The translations under genes were made by a program, and so were the position numbers. The notes beneath the pieces are model-generated. The model searched no databases and was not told the origin of the DNA. It worked only from the letters and a program-made list of their open reading frames with translations. Positions 1 through 6,433 of a stretch of DNA of 6,433 bases are shown one piece after another. This DNA is from JAJRXG01 sp047634015 (lineage in GTDB: Bacteria > Bacteroidota > Bacteroidia > Chitinophagales > Saprospiraceae): positions 1-6,433 of the forward strand of contig JBLIDB010000265.1 of NCBI GenBank assembly GCA_047634015.1, in the 5' to 3' direction. Every line of letters starts with the position of its first letter. Position 1 is the stretch's first letter.

Positions 1-2
1 CG

Positions 3-704
3 CCGAGCAGCCTACTTGCTTTTGGCCATGGCCAAAAGCAAGTAGGCTGCTCCTATTCTTATGACAACAGCAAGCTGTTGCATTTGTTAGTTGAATTCAA
101 GCTTCATAACACTTACAATGCAAGCTTTGAGGAGTACTATTCCAAAATGGTTGCTCCTTTTGACGTTTTGGGGACCATTAGCCCTCAGGTAGAAATATAT
201 TTGTGGTTTGAAGAAGACTTATTCTGTCAGGCCAATATGTGGTTTATGATTCGTCTTTTGATGCATTGTGAGGTACAGAATAGCGTATTTCTCGTCCTAC
301 CAAATACTTCCCTTACATATGGTTTTGCCGGACTTGATCACGCTGGGTTAATAGAGGCTTTACAAAAGAAAAAAGAGATCACGAAGAAAGACCTCTCTCA
401 ATTTGATGCTTTGTGGCGTGCCTATTCTAATAGCGATAGTATTGTTATGAAAAAGGTAGGTGAGTCTCTTTCCGAGAATTTCTCATTTGTGCTGCCTGCA
501 ATTACTGCGCATTTTCAAAGGCAAGAAATAGGAGATTCTATAGGTTTACCCAAAAAGACACTTGTCGCAATCGCTCGTGAACTAAAGACTGTAGAATTTA
601 GTAAAGTCTTTAGAAAATTCAGTAGAAGGTTGCCCATTTATGGATTTGGAGATCTTCAGGTAAAAGGATTGTGGGAAGAAGTTTTAACTGCGGAATTACT
701 TTAA
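3..704 (+). CDS. DUF1835 domain-containing protein, N-terminus missing
   Basis: Function is unknown; the family was recognised from memory of Bacteroidota homologues. Counting from the TTG at 78, the DUF1835 signature LWFEEDLFCQ is at residues 42-51. A helical middle region with LWRAY (112-116) and FVLPAITAH (137-145) follows, then the conserved C-terminal IYGFGDLQVKGL (187-198). Family members usually carry about 50-60 more residues at the N-terminus, including a GDSLA-like and a REALVDGP-like motif, and these are absent. The frame is open from base 3 through the palindrome, with no ATG upstream. TTG 78 has no convincing ribosome binding site and would start inside the domain. I therefore call a 5'-partial gene cut by the window edge or disrupted at the palindrome. 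Codons left of about base 53 may not be genuine. The stop is TAA at 702-704. It is probably a cytoplasmic protein, since no signal peptide or membrane segment is seen. Confidence 0.8.
   Translation, partial: PSSLLAFGHGQKQVGCSYSYDNSKLLHLLVEFKLHNTYNASFEEYYSKMVAPFDVLGTISPQVEIYLWFEEDLFCQANMWFMIRLLMHCEVQNSVFLVLPNTSLTYGFAGLDHAGLIEALQKKKEITKKDLSQFDALWRAYSNSDSIVMKKVGESLSENFSFVLPAITAHFQRQEIGDSIGLPKKTLVAIARELKTVEFSKVFRKFSRRLPIYGFGDLQVKGLWEEVLTAELL
5..52. repeat. Perfect 48-bp palindrome without spacer
   Basis: The 24 bases 5-28 are the exact reverse complement of 29-52. The arms begin GAGCAGCCTACTTGC, and the centre is CCATGG at 26-31. Symmetry ends at C4/C53. There is no loop and no mismatch, and no clean T-run follows, so it is not a typical intrinsic terminator. 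It lies in the open frame of the DUF1835 gene, where that family would normally encode ordered N-terminal sequence. Because it touches the edge of the window, a fold-back assembly or library artefact at a contig end is a serious possibility. A genuine palindromic insertion or a protein-binding site is the alternative. The symmetry is certain but its meaning is not. Confidence 0.9.
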
Positions 705-723
705 GGTCTTGGGACATATGGTA

Positions 724-739
724 TAAAAGAGCTCTTTTA
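724..739. repeat. 16-bp AT-rich palindrome after the DUF1835 gene
   Basis: TAAAAGAGCTCTTTTA is perfectly self-complementary and begins 20 bases after the DUF1835 stop codon. As RNA it could fold into a 6-bp stem with an AGCT loop whose descending arm ends in four U, so it might act as a weak bidirectional terminator. As DNA it could equally be an operator in the fadD upstream region. The stem is mostly A-U, so termination would be weak. The symmetry is seen directly; either role is inference. Confidence 0.45.
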
Positions 740-788
740 AGATTGAAGGACTATTATAATTTCAGCTTTAGAAAGGGTTCAATTAAAT

Positions 789-842
789 TGAGAAGACAAC
801 ATTCTACTGGAGATAGTATATTTGAGTAAAATGAGAAGACAA
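789..842 (+). repeat. 11-bp direct repeat in the fadD leader
   Basis: TGAGAAGACAA occurs at 789-799 and again at 832-842, 43 bp apart start to start. The last A of the second copy is the first base of the fadD ATG. The GAGAAG part of the second copy lies where a Shine-Dalgarno sequence would be and may serve as a weak ribosome binding site. The first copy lies upstream of the candidate -7 element. The spacing is close to four helical turns, which would allow a regulator to bind both copies on one face, but it may be coincidence. Confidence 0.35.
817..824 (+). promoter_or_regulatory. Candidate Bacteroidota -7 element for fadD
   Basis: TATATTTG fits the Bacteroidota -7 consensus TAnnTTTG. It ends 17 bases before the fadD ATG, so the transcript leader would be only about 10 nt. 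The nearest upstream TTG (788-790) is 26 bases away, longer than the usual roughly 19-21 bases to the -33 element, so the match is to the -7 box only. It is plausible because an unrelated gene lies upstream, but unproven. Confidence 0.35.
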
Positions 843-2503
843 TGAATATAGAGAGACCTTGGCTAAAACACTATCCTTCTGGCGTACCCGTCAATATCGA
901 TGAAACTTGTTATTCATCAATAGTGGACTTTATAGAAGAGAAAACGAAAGAATATGCGAAGCAGACTGCATTTGCATGTATGGGGAAGGAGATGACTTAT
1001 AAAGAAGCACATAAATTGTCAGACCACTTTGGTGCCTATTTGCATAGTCGAGGATTACAACCCGGAGATAGAGTAGCATTGATGATGCCTAATCTTCTCC
1101 AGTATCCAATCGCTTTATTCGGTTGTCTTAAGGCAGGCCTTACCATAGTAAATACCAATCCACTCTATACTCCGAGAGAGATGGAGCATCAATTCACAGA
1201 TAGTGGAGTCAAGGCCATTGTAATCGCTGAAAACTTTGCTTCTAATCTCGAGAAGGTCCTTCCTAAGACAGAAATAACTACCATCATTACTACCTCTATA
1301 GGAGAAATGCTCGGCACGATCAAAGGCAAGATGGTTGACATGGCACTCAAAGTAAAAGGAGCTATTCCAAAATATGAATTACCCAATGCCGTAGGCTTCA
1401 AAGAAGCGCTTTCGCAAGGGAAGAAGTTTAAATTACCAGAGTTTGATAACCTTCCGGAGCGAGTAATCGTGCACCAGTATACAGGAGGAACAACTGGTCT
1501 AAGTAAAGGCGCAATGTTAACTAATAAGAACCTTGTTGCTAATTTAATGCAATTAGAAGCTTTTACGGATCCATATTTTAAGGACTATGAGAAACAATTG
1601 ATAACCATTTGCCCACTTCCTCTATATCATATATATGCATTCTTGTGTAACCTATTAGCGGGAATGTCTAAAGGAGGATTGAGTATCTTAATTCCAAATC
1701 CAAGAGATCTAAGTTCTATTACAAAGCAGTTTGGAAAATATGAGGTGACTTCAATGTCAGGCGTAAATACATTGTACAATGCACTAAATAATGATCCATC
1801 ATTGGCTTCTGCGGACTTATCACATCTGATTACTGTAAGTGCGGGAGGAACGGCATTGCAATCCAAGGTGGCAGAAGAATGGGAAAAAATAACAGGTGTA
1901 CAGATAGTAGAAGGATATGGTATGACAGAAGCCTCTCCTGTAGTTTCTACTAATCCCAAAGGCAATGTAAGAGTAGGGACAATAGGAATACCAATACCAT
2001 CAACTGATGTGCGAATCGTTGATGATGAGGGTAAAGTAGTTCCACGAGGAGAGCGTGGAGAGATCCAAGTAAAAGGGCCTCAAGTAATGAAAGGATATTA
2101 TAACAAACCTGAAGAAACAGCAAATACAATTACTCCTGACGGTTGGCTATGTACAGGAGACATCGGTATCATGGATGAGGATGGATTTTTCAAAATAGTA
2201 GATCGTAAGAAAGATATGATCCTTGTCTCAGGGTTTAATGTATACCCGAATGAGATTGAAGCTGTTGTTTCAAGACATCCTAAAGTTAATGAAGTTGCCG
2301 CTATTGGAGTTCCCAGCGAAAAGTCGGGTGAGATGGTTAAAATATTCGTCACGCTGAAAGACAGCACATTGAAAAAAGACGAGCTCATTGCTTACTGTCG
2401 AGAGGAATTGACGGGCTATAAAGTACCGAAGGAAGTAGAGTTTATAAAAGAATTGCCAAAATCTACCGTTGGAAAAATCCTACGGCGAAAATTAAAAGAA
2501 TGA
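842..2503 (+). CDS. fadD: Long-chain fatty acid--CoA ligase (FadD)
   Basis: Activates long-chain fatty acids to acyl-CoA with ATP and CoA through an acyl-adenylate, feeding beta-oxidation or lipid synthesis; the E. coli enzyme acts at the inner face of the cytoplasmic membrane. The 553 residues match E. coli FadD (561) nearly end to end, including MMPNLLQYP (81-89) and NPLYTPRE (106-113). ANL-superfamily motifs are complete: the phosphate-binding loop YTGGTTGLSKG (213-223), YGMTEASP (359-366), WLCTGD (435-440), DRKKDMILVSG with FNVYPNEIE (454-473), and the adenylation lysine K545 in VGKILRR. The ATG at 842 gives the N-terminus expected for FadD (WLKHYPSGVP) and has GAGAAG just upstream. It is followed after 76 bp by the methyltransferase gene on the same strand, with no strong terminator between, so the two may be cotranscribed. 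Nothing is truncated. Chain-length preference cannot be read from the sequence. Confidence 0.96.
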   Translation: MNIERPWLKHYPSGVPVNIDETCYSSIVDFIEEKTKEYAKQTAFACMGKEMTYKEAHKLSDHFGAYLHSRGLQPGDRVALMMPNLLQYPIALFGCLKAGLTIVNTNPLYTPREMEHQFTDSGVKAIVIAENFASNLEKVLPKTEITTIITTSIGEMLGTIKGKMVDMALKVKGAIPKYELPNAVGFKEALSQGKKFKLPEFDNLPERVIVHQYTGGTTGLSKGAMLTNKNLVANLMQLEAFTDPYFKDYEKQLITICPLPLYHIYAFLCNLLAGMSKGGLSILIPNPRDLSSITKQFGKYEVTSMSGVNTLYNALNNDPSLASADLSHLITVSAGGTALQSKVAEEWEKITGVQIVEGYGMTEASPVVSTNPKGNVRVGTIGIPIPSTDVRIVDDEGKVVPRGERGEIQVKGPQVMKGYYNKPEETANTITPDGWLCTGDIGIMDEDGFFKIVDRKKDMILVSGFNVYPNEIEAVVSRHPKVNEVAAIGVPSEKSGEMVKIFVTLKDSTLKKDELIAYCREELTGYKVPKEVEFIKELPKSTVGKILRRKLKE

Positions 2504-2579
2504 AGTGATTAAAGAATTGGACTGATTGTCATAGTCATCTTATTAAGTTCTTAAATTACGTTAACAACAATCATAGCAT

Positions 2580-3719
2580 TTGAAATTTGTAGCCAAAACG
2601 ATTTTTGGTCTGGAAGAAATTCTGGCACAGGAAATAACAGAACAAGGAGGTCAGAATATTACAAAAGGGAATCGTGCTGTAGAATTCGAGGGAGATCTCG
2701 AAGCGCTATATAAAATCAACCTATGGTCCAGAACCGCGCTTAGGGTTATAAAGCCATTTTTATCATTCTCGGCTCACAATGAGACTGTTTTTTACAAGAG
2801 GTTGAGGAGGTATGACTGGACTGAGTTGATCGGATTGGATCAGACATTCATGATAAATAGTACTGTTAATTCTGACGTTTATAATCACTCACAGTATATA
2901 GCACTTAAGACCAAGGATGCAATTGTAGATTCCTTTAGAGAACGTTATAATGGTCTGCGGCCATCGATTGATTTGGAAATCCCAGACGTTGTCTTAGATG
3001 TTCATTGTCGAGGAATAGAATTTACAATTTCATTGGATAGTTCTGGACGCTCGTTACATAGAAGAGGGTATCGACAATCGATGCGTAAGGCCCCGCTCAA
3101 CGAAGCATTGGCGGCAGGAATGATTATGTTATCGGGATGGGATAAGAAAACGCCCTTACTTGATCCGATGTGTGGATCTGGAACAATTCTCACGGAGGCA
3201 TATATGATCGCTCAGGGTATTGCTCCTAGAGCTACATGGGAACGATTTGCCTTTATGAATTGGAAGGGGTATGATGACGCACTCTGGAAGCGGATACTCT
3301 TAGGTACATTAAACGCTAAGAAGGAATTAGAAACTGAAATAATAGGCTACGATATCGATCATGAGCAAATCCAAGAAACACGAGAATTATTAACAGAACT
3401 TGGATTCGAAGATATCCGATTGAAGCGGATGGACTTCACAAAATCTGAGAAGCCGCTTGATGAAGGAACTATAATTACAAATCCTCCTTATGGAATACGA
3501 TTAGGAGAGGAAGAAGACGTCACAGAATTATACAAAGCTGTAGGCGACACATTCAAACAACAATACGCAGGATGGACAGCGTGGATTCTATCAGGTAACA
3601 AACAGGCAATCAAACGTGTCGGCCTACGCACTTCAAGAAAGATGACATTATTCAATGGTCAGATAGAGTGCAAGTTTCATAAATATGAGATGTATAAAGG
3701 GAGTGTGAAAAGGGACTAA
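2580..3719 (+). CDS. rlmL: THUMP-domain RNA guanine-N2 methyltransferase, RlmL type
   Basis: SAM-dependent RNA methyltransferase resembling the N-terminal part of E. coli RlmL, which makes m2G2445 in 23S rRNA. Residues 1-60 are the N-terminal RNA-binding part (KTIFGLEEILAQEI). A THUMP domain covers about 60-155. The Rossmann methyltransferase domain follows, with the SAM-binding DPMCGSGT (195-202) and the catalytic NPPYG (301-305). WERFAFMNWKGYDDALW (220-236) aligns well with E. coli RlmL. At 379 residues it lacks the fused RlmK domain of gammaproteobacteria, which is normal for this phylum. The start is TTG: an in-frame TAG at 2574-2576 closes the frame, and the next Met is residue 91, inside the THUMP region. 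No clear Shine-Dalgarno precedes it. The related tRNA m2G6 enzyme TrmN has the same architecture, so the family is sure but the exact target nucleotide is inferred. Confidence 0.9.
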   Translation: MKFVAKTIFGLEEILAQEITEQGGQNITKGNRAVEFEGDLEALYKINLWSRTALRVIKPFLSFSAHNETVFYKRLRRYDWTELIGLDQTFMINSTVNSDVYNHSQYIALKTKDAIVDSFRERYNGLRPSIDLEIPDVVLDVHCRGIEFTISLDSSGRSLHRRGYRQSMRKAPLNEALAAGMIMLSGWDKKTPLLDPMCGSGTILTEAYMIAQGIAPRATWERFAFMNWKGYDDALWKRILLGTLNAKKELETEIIGYDIDHEQIQETRELLTELGFEDIRLKRMDFTKSEKPLDEGTIITNPPYGIRLGEEEDVTELYKAVGDTFKQQYAGWTAWILSGNKQAIKRVGLRTSRKMTLFNGQIECKFHKYEMYKGSVKRD

Positions 3720-3847
3720 TTAAAAAAAATTAATGAGTGTAAGAGGAACACCTCACCGCCATCTTTAGATAAAGAGATTAAATGAAAAGTCGAAATACTT
3801 CCATAACGACTTGTGAACTGAAGGAAGTAAGAACCTGATTTTTATCA

Positions 3848-5641
3848 ATGGAAAATGTTATTCTCGGTCCTGATAACTTCTTGCTTTTTGTAATTTTATT
3901 TACAACAAGCTTGGGATTTGCGGTATTTACCTTCCTCTCGTATGAAAGGTCATTTCTTATATATATCAATACAGGAATGTTTCTACTCTGTGCCGTCAGG
4001 GCATGTACAGAATTTTGGATGCAACTTACCAACTCGCCTGAAGATGTATACCTATTTAATCTATCCAATTCTATTATTGTACATCTTTGTTTTACACTTA
4101 GTTGGTTTTTGCTTTACTATTATATAGAGCCCTTTAAATACTTTCGATACAGTAAGGTCGTGGATATTATTGTAAGTGTATTTCTGATCGGGTTACCCAA
4201 CTTAATTATCTGTTATTTTTTCGTTACGTTTCAACTTTTTGAATTTTCAACAGAAAAGATTGGTGGTTATTGGATGTTCAGACCTATACCGAGTCCTATT
4301 TTGGCCTTTTATCAGATATATACCTTCCTCATAATGGTTGGCCTCTATACTTCTGCTATAATGATATATAGTATAATAGTGAATCCTTTAGATCGAGTAA
4401 AAAAGATTTCTTTGCTACTGGCTTTTTATGGCTTGACTACGATCATTATATTCAGTACGTTAAGCTATTCATCAGGAACATGGAAAGTTATTAACTATAC
4501 AATTCCTATGCTTATAGATGGGATTATCTTAACATGGTTTATTTCTGGTTATCGATTACTCAATGATCAATATCAATCTGCATCTATAGATGTTTTGAAT
4601 TCTATTTCTGAATTGATTATAAGAACAGATAAGCATTTTAATATCTTAAACCAAAATGCTTCGTCTCAGGAAATATTTAAATCAGATGCCAAAAATTTAT
4701 CTGATTTATTGAATACTGGATACATCGATAATGAGCCAATGGATATCAATTATCTCATAAATGACTTCCAAGGAAAAACGCAAATACGAATTGAAATAGA
4801 TGGTATTCCCAAATATCTAAATACGCGCGTAGCGCCATACCTTTGGAGAGGAAGTGATATGGGCTATTCTTTTATTCTTTCAGATGTTACTAAATTAAAG
4901 CAGAGTGAACAGGCACTCTCGCATTCTAATAACACCAAGGATCAACTCTTTTCTATTATATCTCATGATCTGAGAAAGCCGGCATTGGCATTTAGAGGCA
5001 TCACGAAAAAGATCAATAACCTTCTTAAAAAAGAAGACTTTGTAAGGCTTAATCTACTCGGAGATTCTATTGAAAAGTCCGCTCAAAACTTAAATGCTCT
5101 TCTTGATAATTTACTCCAGTGGGCGCTTACTCTAAAAGAAGGAATTAAGCCTAAAGCACAAAAGTTTAAGATTATTGAAATCATAGATAATATCTCCGAG
5201 CATTTGGAGATCATTTCTAAAGAAAAAGGAATATCTGTAGATCGCTCTAATTTTGATTCTGAGTTGGAGATCGATAACGATCCTGATCTATTCGCTACGA
5301 TCATTCGTAACATTATCGACAATGCCATTAAGTATAGTTCGGAGCATGGTGTTATATATGTTAATGGAAGTGAGAGGGGTGACAAGGTCCATGTTATAAT
5401 CAAGGATGATGGAGTCGGGATGAGTGATGAACAACAAGATAAACTTTCAACACTGTATGAACAGAAATCTACACGTGGAACCCATGGTGAGCGAGGGAGT
5501 GGTCTAGGTATGTCATTAGTCTATGACTTGGTAGACCGAACTGGGGGAGAATTAAAAGTTAATAGTAAGAGTGGAGCTGGAACAGTAATGACATTAGTAT
5601 ATCCGAACCCGTTATCAGGCCATCCCCCAAACGGACGCTAA
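3848..5641 (+). CDS. Seven-transmembrane sensor histidine kinase
   Basis: Membrane sensor kinase of a two-component system, 597 residues. Seven hydrophobic segments lie at about 8-30, 36-56, 72-92, 104-128, 150-178, 186-206 and 216-236, like the HisKA-associated 7TM sensor module. A divergent PAS-like region spans about 245-350 and ends in the typical LSDVTKLKQSEQAL. A HisKA dimerisation domain (about 360-428) carries the phospho-accepting H373 in ISHDLRKP. The HATPase domain (about 478-586) has the N-box RNIIDNAIKYSS (N488, N492), G1 DDGVGM (520-525) and G2 RGSGLGMSLV (549-558). All catalytic boxes are intact. The ligand is unknown. The ATG at 3848 lies just before the first membrane segment; the 128-bp gap upstream shows no convincing promoter or Shine-Dalgarno. 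Its last eight codons and stop overlap the convergent response regulator gene, its likely partner. There is no receiver domain, so it is not a hybrid kinase. Confidence 0.93.
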   Translation: MENVILGPDNFLLFVILFTTSLGFAVFTFLSYERSFLIYINTGMFLLCAVRACTEFWMQLTNSPEDVYLFNLSNSIIVHLCFTLSWFLLYYYIEPFKYFRYSKVVDIIVSVFLIGLPNLIICYFFVTFQLFEFSTEKIGGYWMFRPIPSPILAFYQIYTFLIMVGLYTSAIMIYSIIVNPLDRVKKISLLLAFYGLTTIIIFSTLSYSSGTWKVINYTIPMLIDGIILTWFISGYRLLNDQYQSASIDVLNSISELIIRTDKHFNILNQNASSQEIFKSDAKNLSDLLNTGYIDNEPMDINYLINDFQGKTQIRIEIDGIPKYLNTRVAPYLWRGSDMGYSFILSDVTKLKQSEQALSHSNNTKDQLFSIISHDLRKPALAFRGITKKINNLLKKEDFVRLNLLGDSIEKSAQNLNALLDNLLQWALTLKEGIKPKAQKFKIIEIIDNISEHLEIISKEKGISVDRSNFDSELEIDNDPDLFATIIRNIIDNAIKYSSEHGVIYVNGSERGDKVHVIIKDDGVGMSDEQQDKLSTLYEQKSTRGTHGERGSGLGMSLVYDLVDRTGGELKVNSKSGAGTVMTLVYPNPLSGHPPNGR

Positions 5642-6361
5642 TTCTTTTTTTCTACGTCGACTCACAGGTATTTTCTCAGCATTGCACATAATTACTTGTC
5701 CTCCACTTGAGTCTATATTAGATATCAGATTCAGGTTGATTAAATAACTATGATGTGCTCTGGAAAAATTAAGGTCAGCTAACCTGTTTTCAAGACTTTT
5801 TAGGGATTCTCTAAATAAAAAATTACCCCCCGAGGTGCGCAACTTAACATATTCTTGCTCAGATGACATGTAGATAATTTCAGCCAACTTGACCTTATGA
5901 TAAACATTTCCTTTTTTGACGACCAAAGCTCCATTGATCAGACCGTTATTATCAATGATTTCTTCTTTGGATGATGATTCATTCTTTGGTATCCATGAAG
6001 AAAGACATGCATCCAAGGCCTTGAAAATAGTAAATTGATTCAATGGTTTGACCAGATAACCAATCATATCAAGCTTATTAGCTCGATCGTATTTTTGCTG
6101 TTCTTGATAGGAGGTAATAAACAATATGGGAATCTGAAGACCTTTAATTTTCTCTGCGAGATCTAAGCCAGTCATTTCACCCTTGAGATCTATGTCCATG
6201 AGGATAGCATCAGGGGGTGTGGTGAGAATGACATTGTGAGCTTCTTCTGCCGTATCTACTGTTGATAAGACAGTATAGCCCAACTCCTCAACTATCATCT
6301 CGAGGTCTAAGGCAAATGAAAAGTCATCTTCTACAATCAATATTTCTAAAGCGGAGTCCAT
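5615..6361 (-). CDS. LytTR-family response regulator
   Basis: DNA-binding response regulator of 248 residues. The receiver domain (about 5-122) has the acidic pocket E11/D12/D13, the phospho-acceptor D56 in ILMDIDL, the switch residue T83 in FITS and K105 in LVKP. A linker of about 20 polar residues (124-143, with ESSSKEE) follows. The LytTR DNA-binding domain spans about 145-245, with EIIYMSSEQEYVKL (161-174) and FSRAHHSYLINLNLISNI (199-216), close to the family signature. The ATG at 6361 opens the receiver domain directly, and CCACC upstream is not a Shine-Dalgarno. The gene faces the histidine kinase, with 27 bp of shared 3' sequence, which suggests the two form a cognate pair. LytTR regulators more often pair with LytS-type kinases, so the partnership is inferred from position. 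Target genes are not evident in the window. Confidence 0.93.
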   Translation of the reverse strand: MDSALEILIVEDDFSFALDLEMIVEELGYTVLSTVDTAEEAHNVILTTPPDAILMDIDLKGEMTGLDLAEKIKGLQIPILFITSYQEQQKYDRANKLDMIGYLVKPLNQFTIFKALDACLSSWIPKNESSSKEEIIDNNGLINGALVVKKGNVYHKVKLAEIIYMSSEQEYVKLRTSGGNFLFRESLKSLENRLADLNFSRAHHSYLINLNLISNIDSSGGQVIMCNAEKIPVSRRRKKELASVWGMA

Positions 6362-6391
6362 GGTGGTTGGCTAAACTGTGTTAGTATTGAA

Positions 6392-6399
6392 CAAAAATA
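6392..6399 (-). promoter_or_regulatory. Candidate -7 element for the response regulator
   Basis: Read on the minus strand, TATTTTTG matches TAnnTTTG. It ends 30 bases before the regulator's ATG, so the transcript would have a leader of roughly 20-25 nt, a normal length. No TTG or TTTG is found at the expected -33 distance, so only half of the promoter is recognisable. Confidence 0.4.
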
Positions 6400-6433
6400 C
6401 ATCGGATATCTCACCTTGTCATATAGACGGCCC

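Noticed and set aside
65..80. Short inverted repeat CAACAGC-AA-GCTGTTG just right of the palindrome.
   Set aside because: Seven-bp arms with a two-base spacer and no T-run; it lies in the open coding frame and is short enough to be chance.
2504..2579. Possible terminator between fadD and rlmL (GACT/AGTC arms near 2520-2537).
   Set aside because: A four-bp stem without a T-run is not a terminator.
3715..3738. A-rich stretch after rlmL resembling an inverted repeat.
   Set aside because: The arms do not pair over more than a few A/T bases and no stable stem can be drawn.
3720..3847. Searched for a promoter of the kinase gene.
   Set aside because: No TAnnTTTG box and no credible -33 element; nothing in the 128-bp gap can be supported.
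3778..4068. Minus-strand open frame of 96 codons across the kinase start.
   Set aside because: It is antisense to the first membrane segments, has no recognisable domain and no leader signals; other antisense frames within fadD, rlmL and the kinase were rejected for the same reason.
5602..5651. Possible terminator after the kinase: CCGTT/AACGG arms (5609-5613, 5630-5634) then seven T at 5645-5651.
   Set aside because: The stem is only 5 bp with a 16-base loop, the T-run is 10 bases away, and those bases encode Arg/Lys codons of the opposite-strand regulator.

Overview
The window looks like a piece of a Bacteroidota chromosome, probably a marine or soil Cytophagales-type bacterium. The evidence is AT-leaning DNA with weak or absent Shine-Dalgarno sequences, TAnnTTTG-like -7 elements in two leaders, a Bacteroidota-style DUF1835 protein, a short RlmL-type THUMP methyltransferase, and a LytTR response regulator. 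The placement is inferred from protein resemblance alone. No rRNA, tRNA, CRISPR array, insertion sequence or phage gene is visible.

Layout, left to right. A perfect 48-bp palindrome (5-52) sits at the left edge, inside the open reading frame of a DUF1835-family protein (ends at 704) whose N-terminal part is missing. A 137-bp gap with a small palindrome, an 11-bp direct repeat and a candidate -7 element leads into a full-length FadD-type long-chain acyl-CoA synthetase (842-2503). After 76 bp comes a THUMP-domain RNA methyltransferase of the RlmL type (2580-3719), which starts at TTG. After 128 bp comes a seven-transmembrane sensor histidine kinase (3848-5641). Facing it is a LytTR-type response regulator (5615-6361, minus strand). 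The two signalling genes converge, and their 3' ends overlap by 27 bp in codon register.

The kinase and regulator are the only pair here likely to work together: a membrane sensor passing phosphate to a DNA-binding regulator. FadD (fatty acid activation) and the methyltransferase (rRNA modification) share a strand and a short gap but no pathway, and are housekeeping genes. I do not see a clearly new multi-gene system. The items most worth checking are the left-edge palindrome and the in-register antisense overlap of the two-component pair. The 72 bp at the right edge hold only the regulator's leader.
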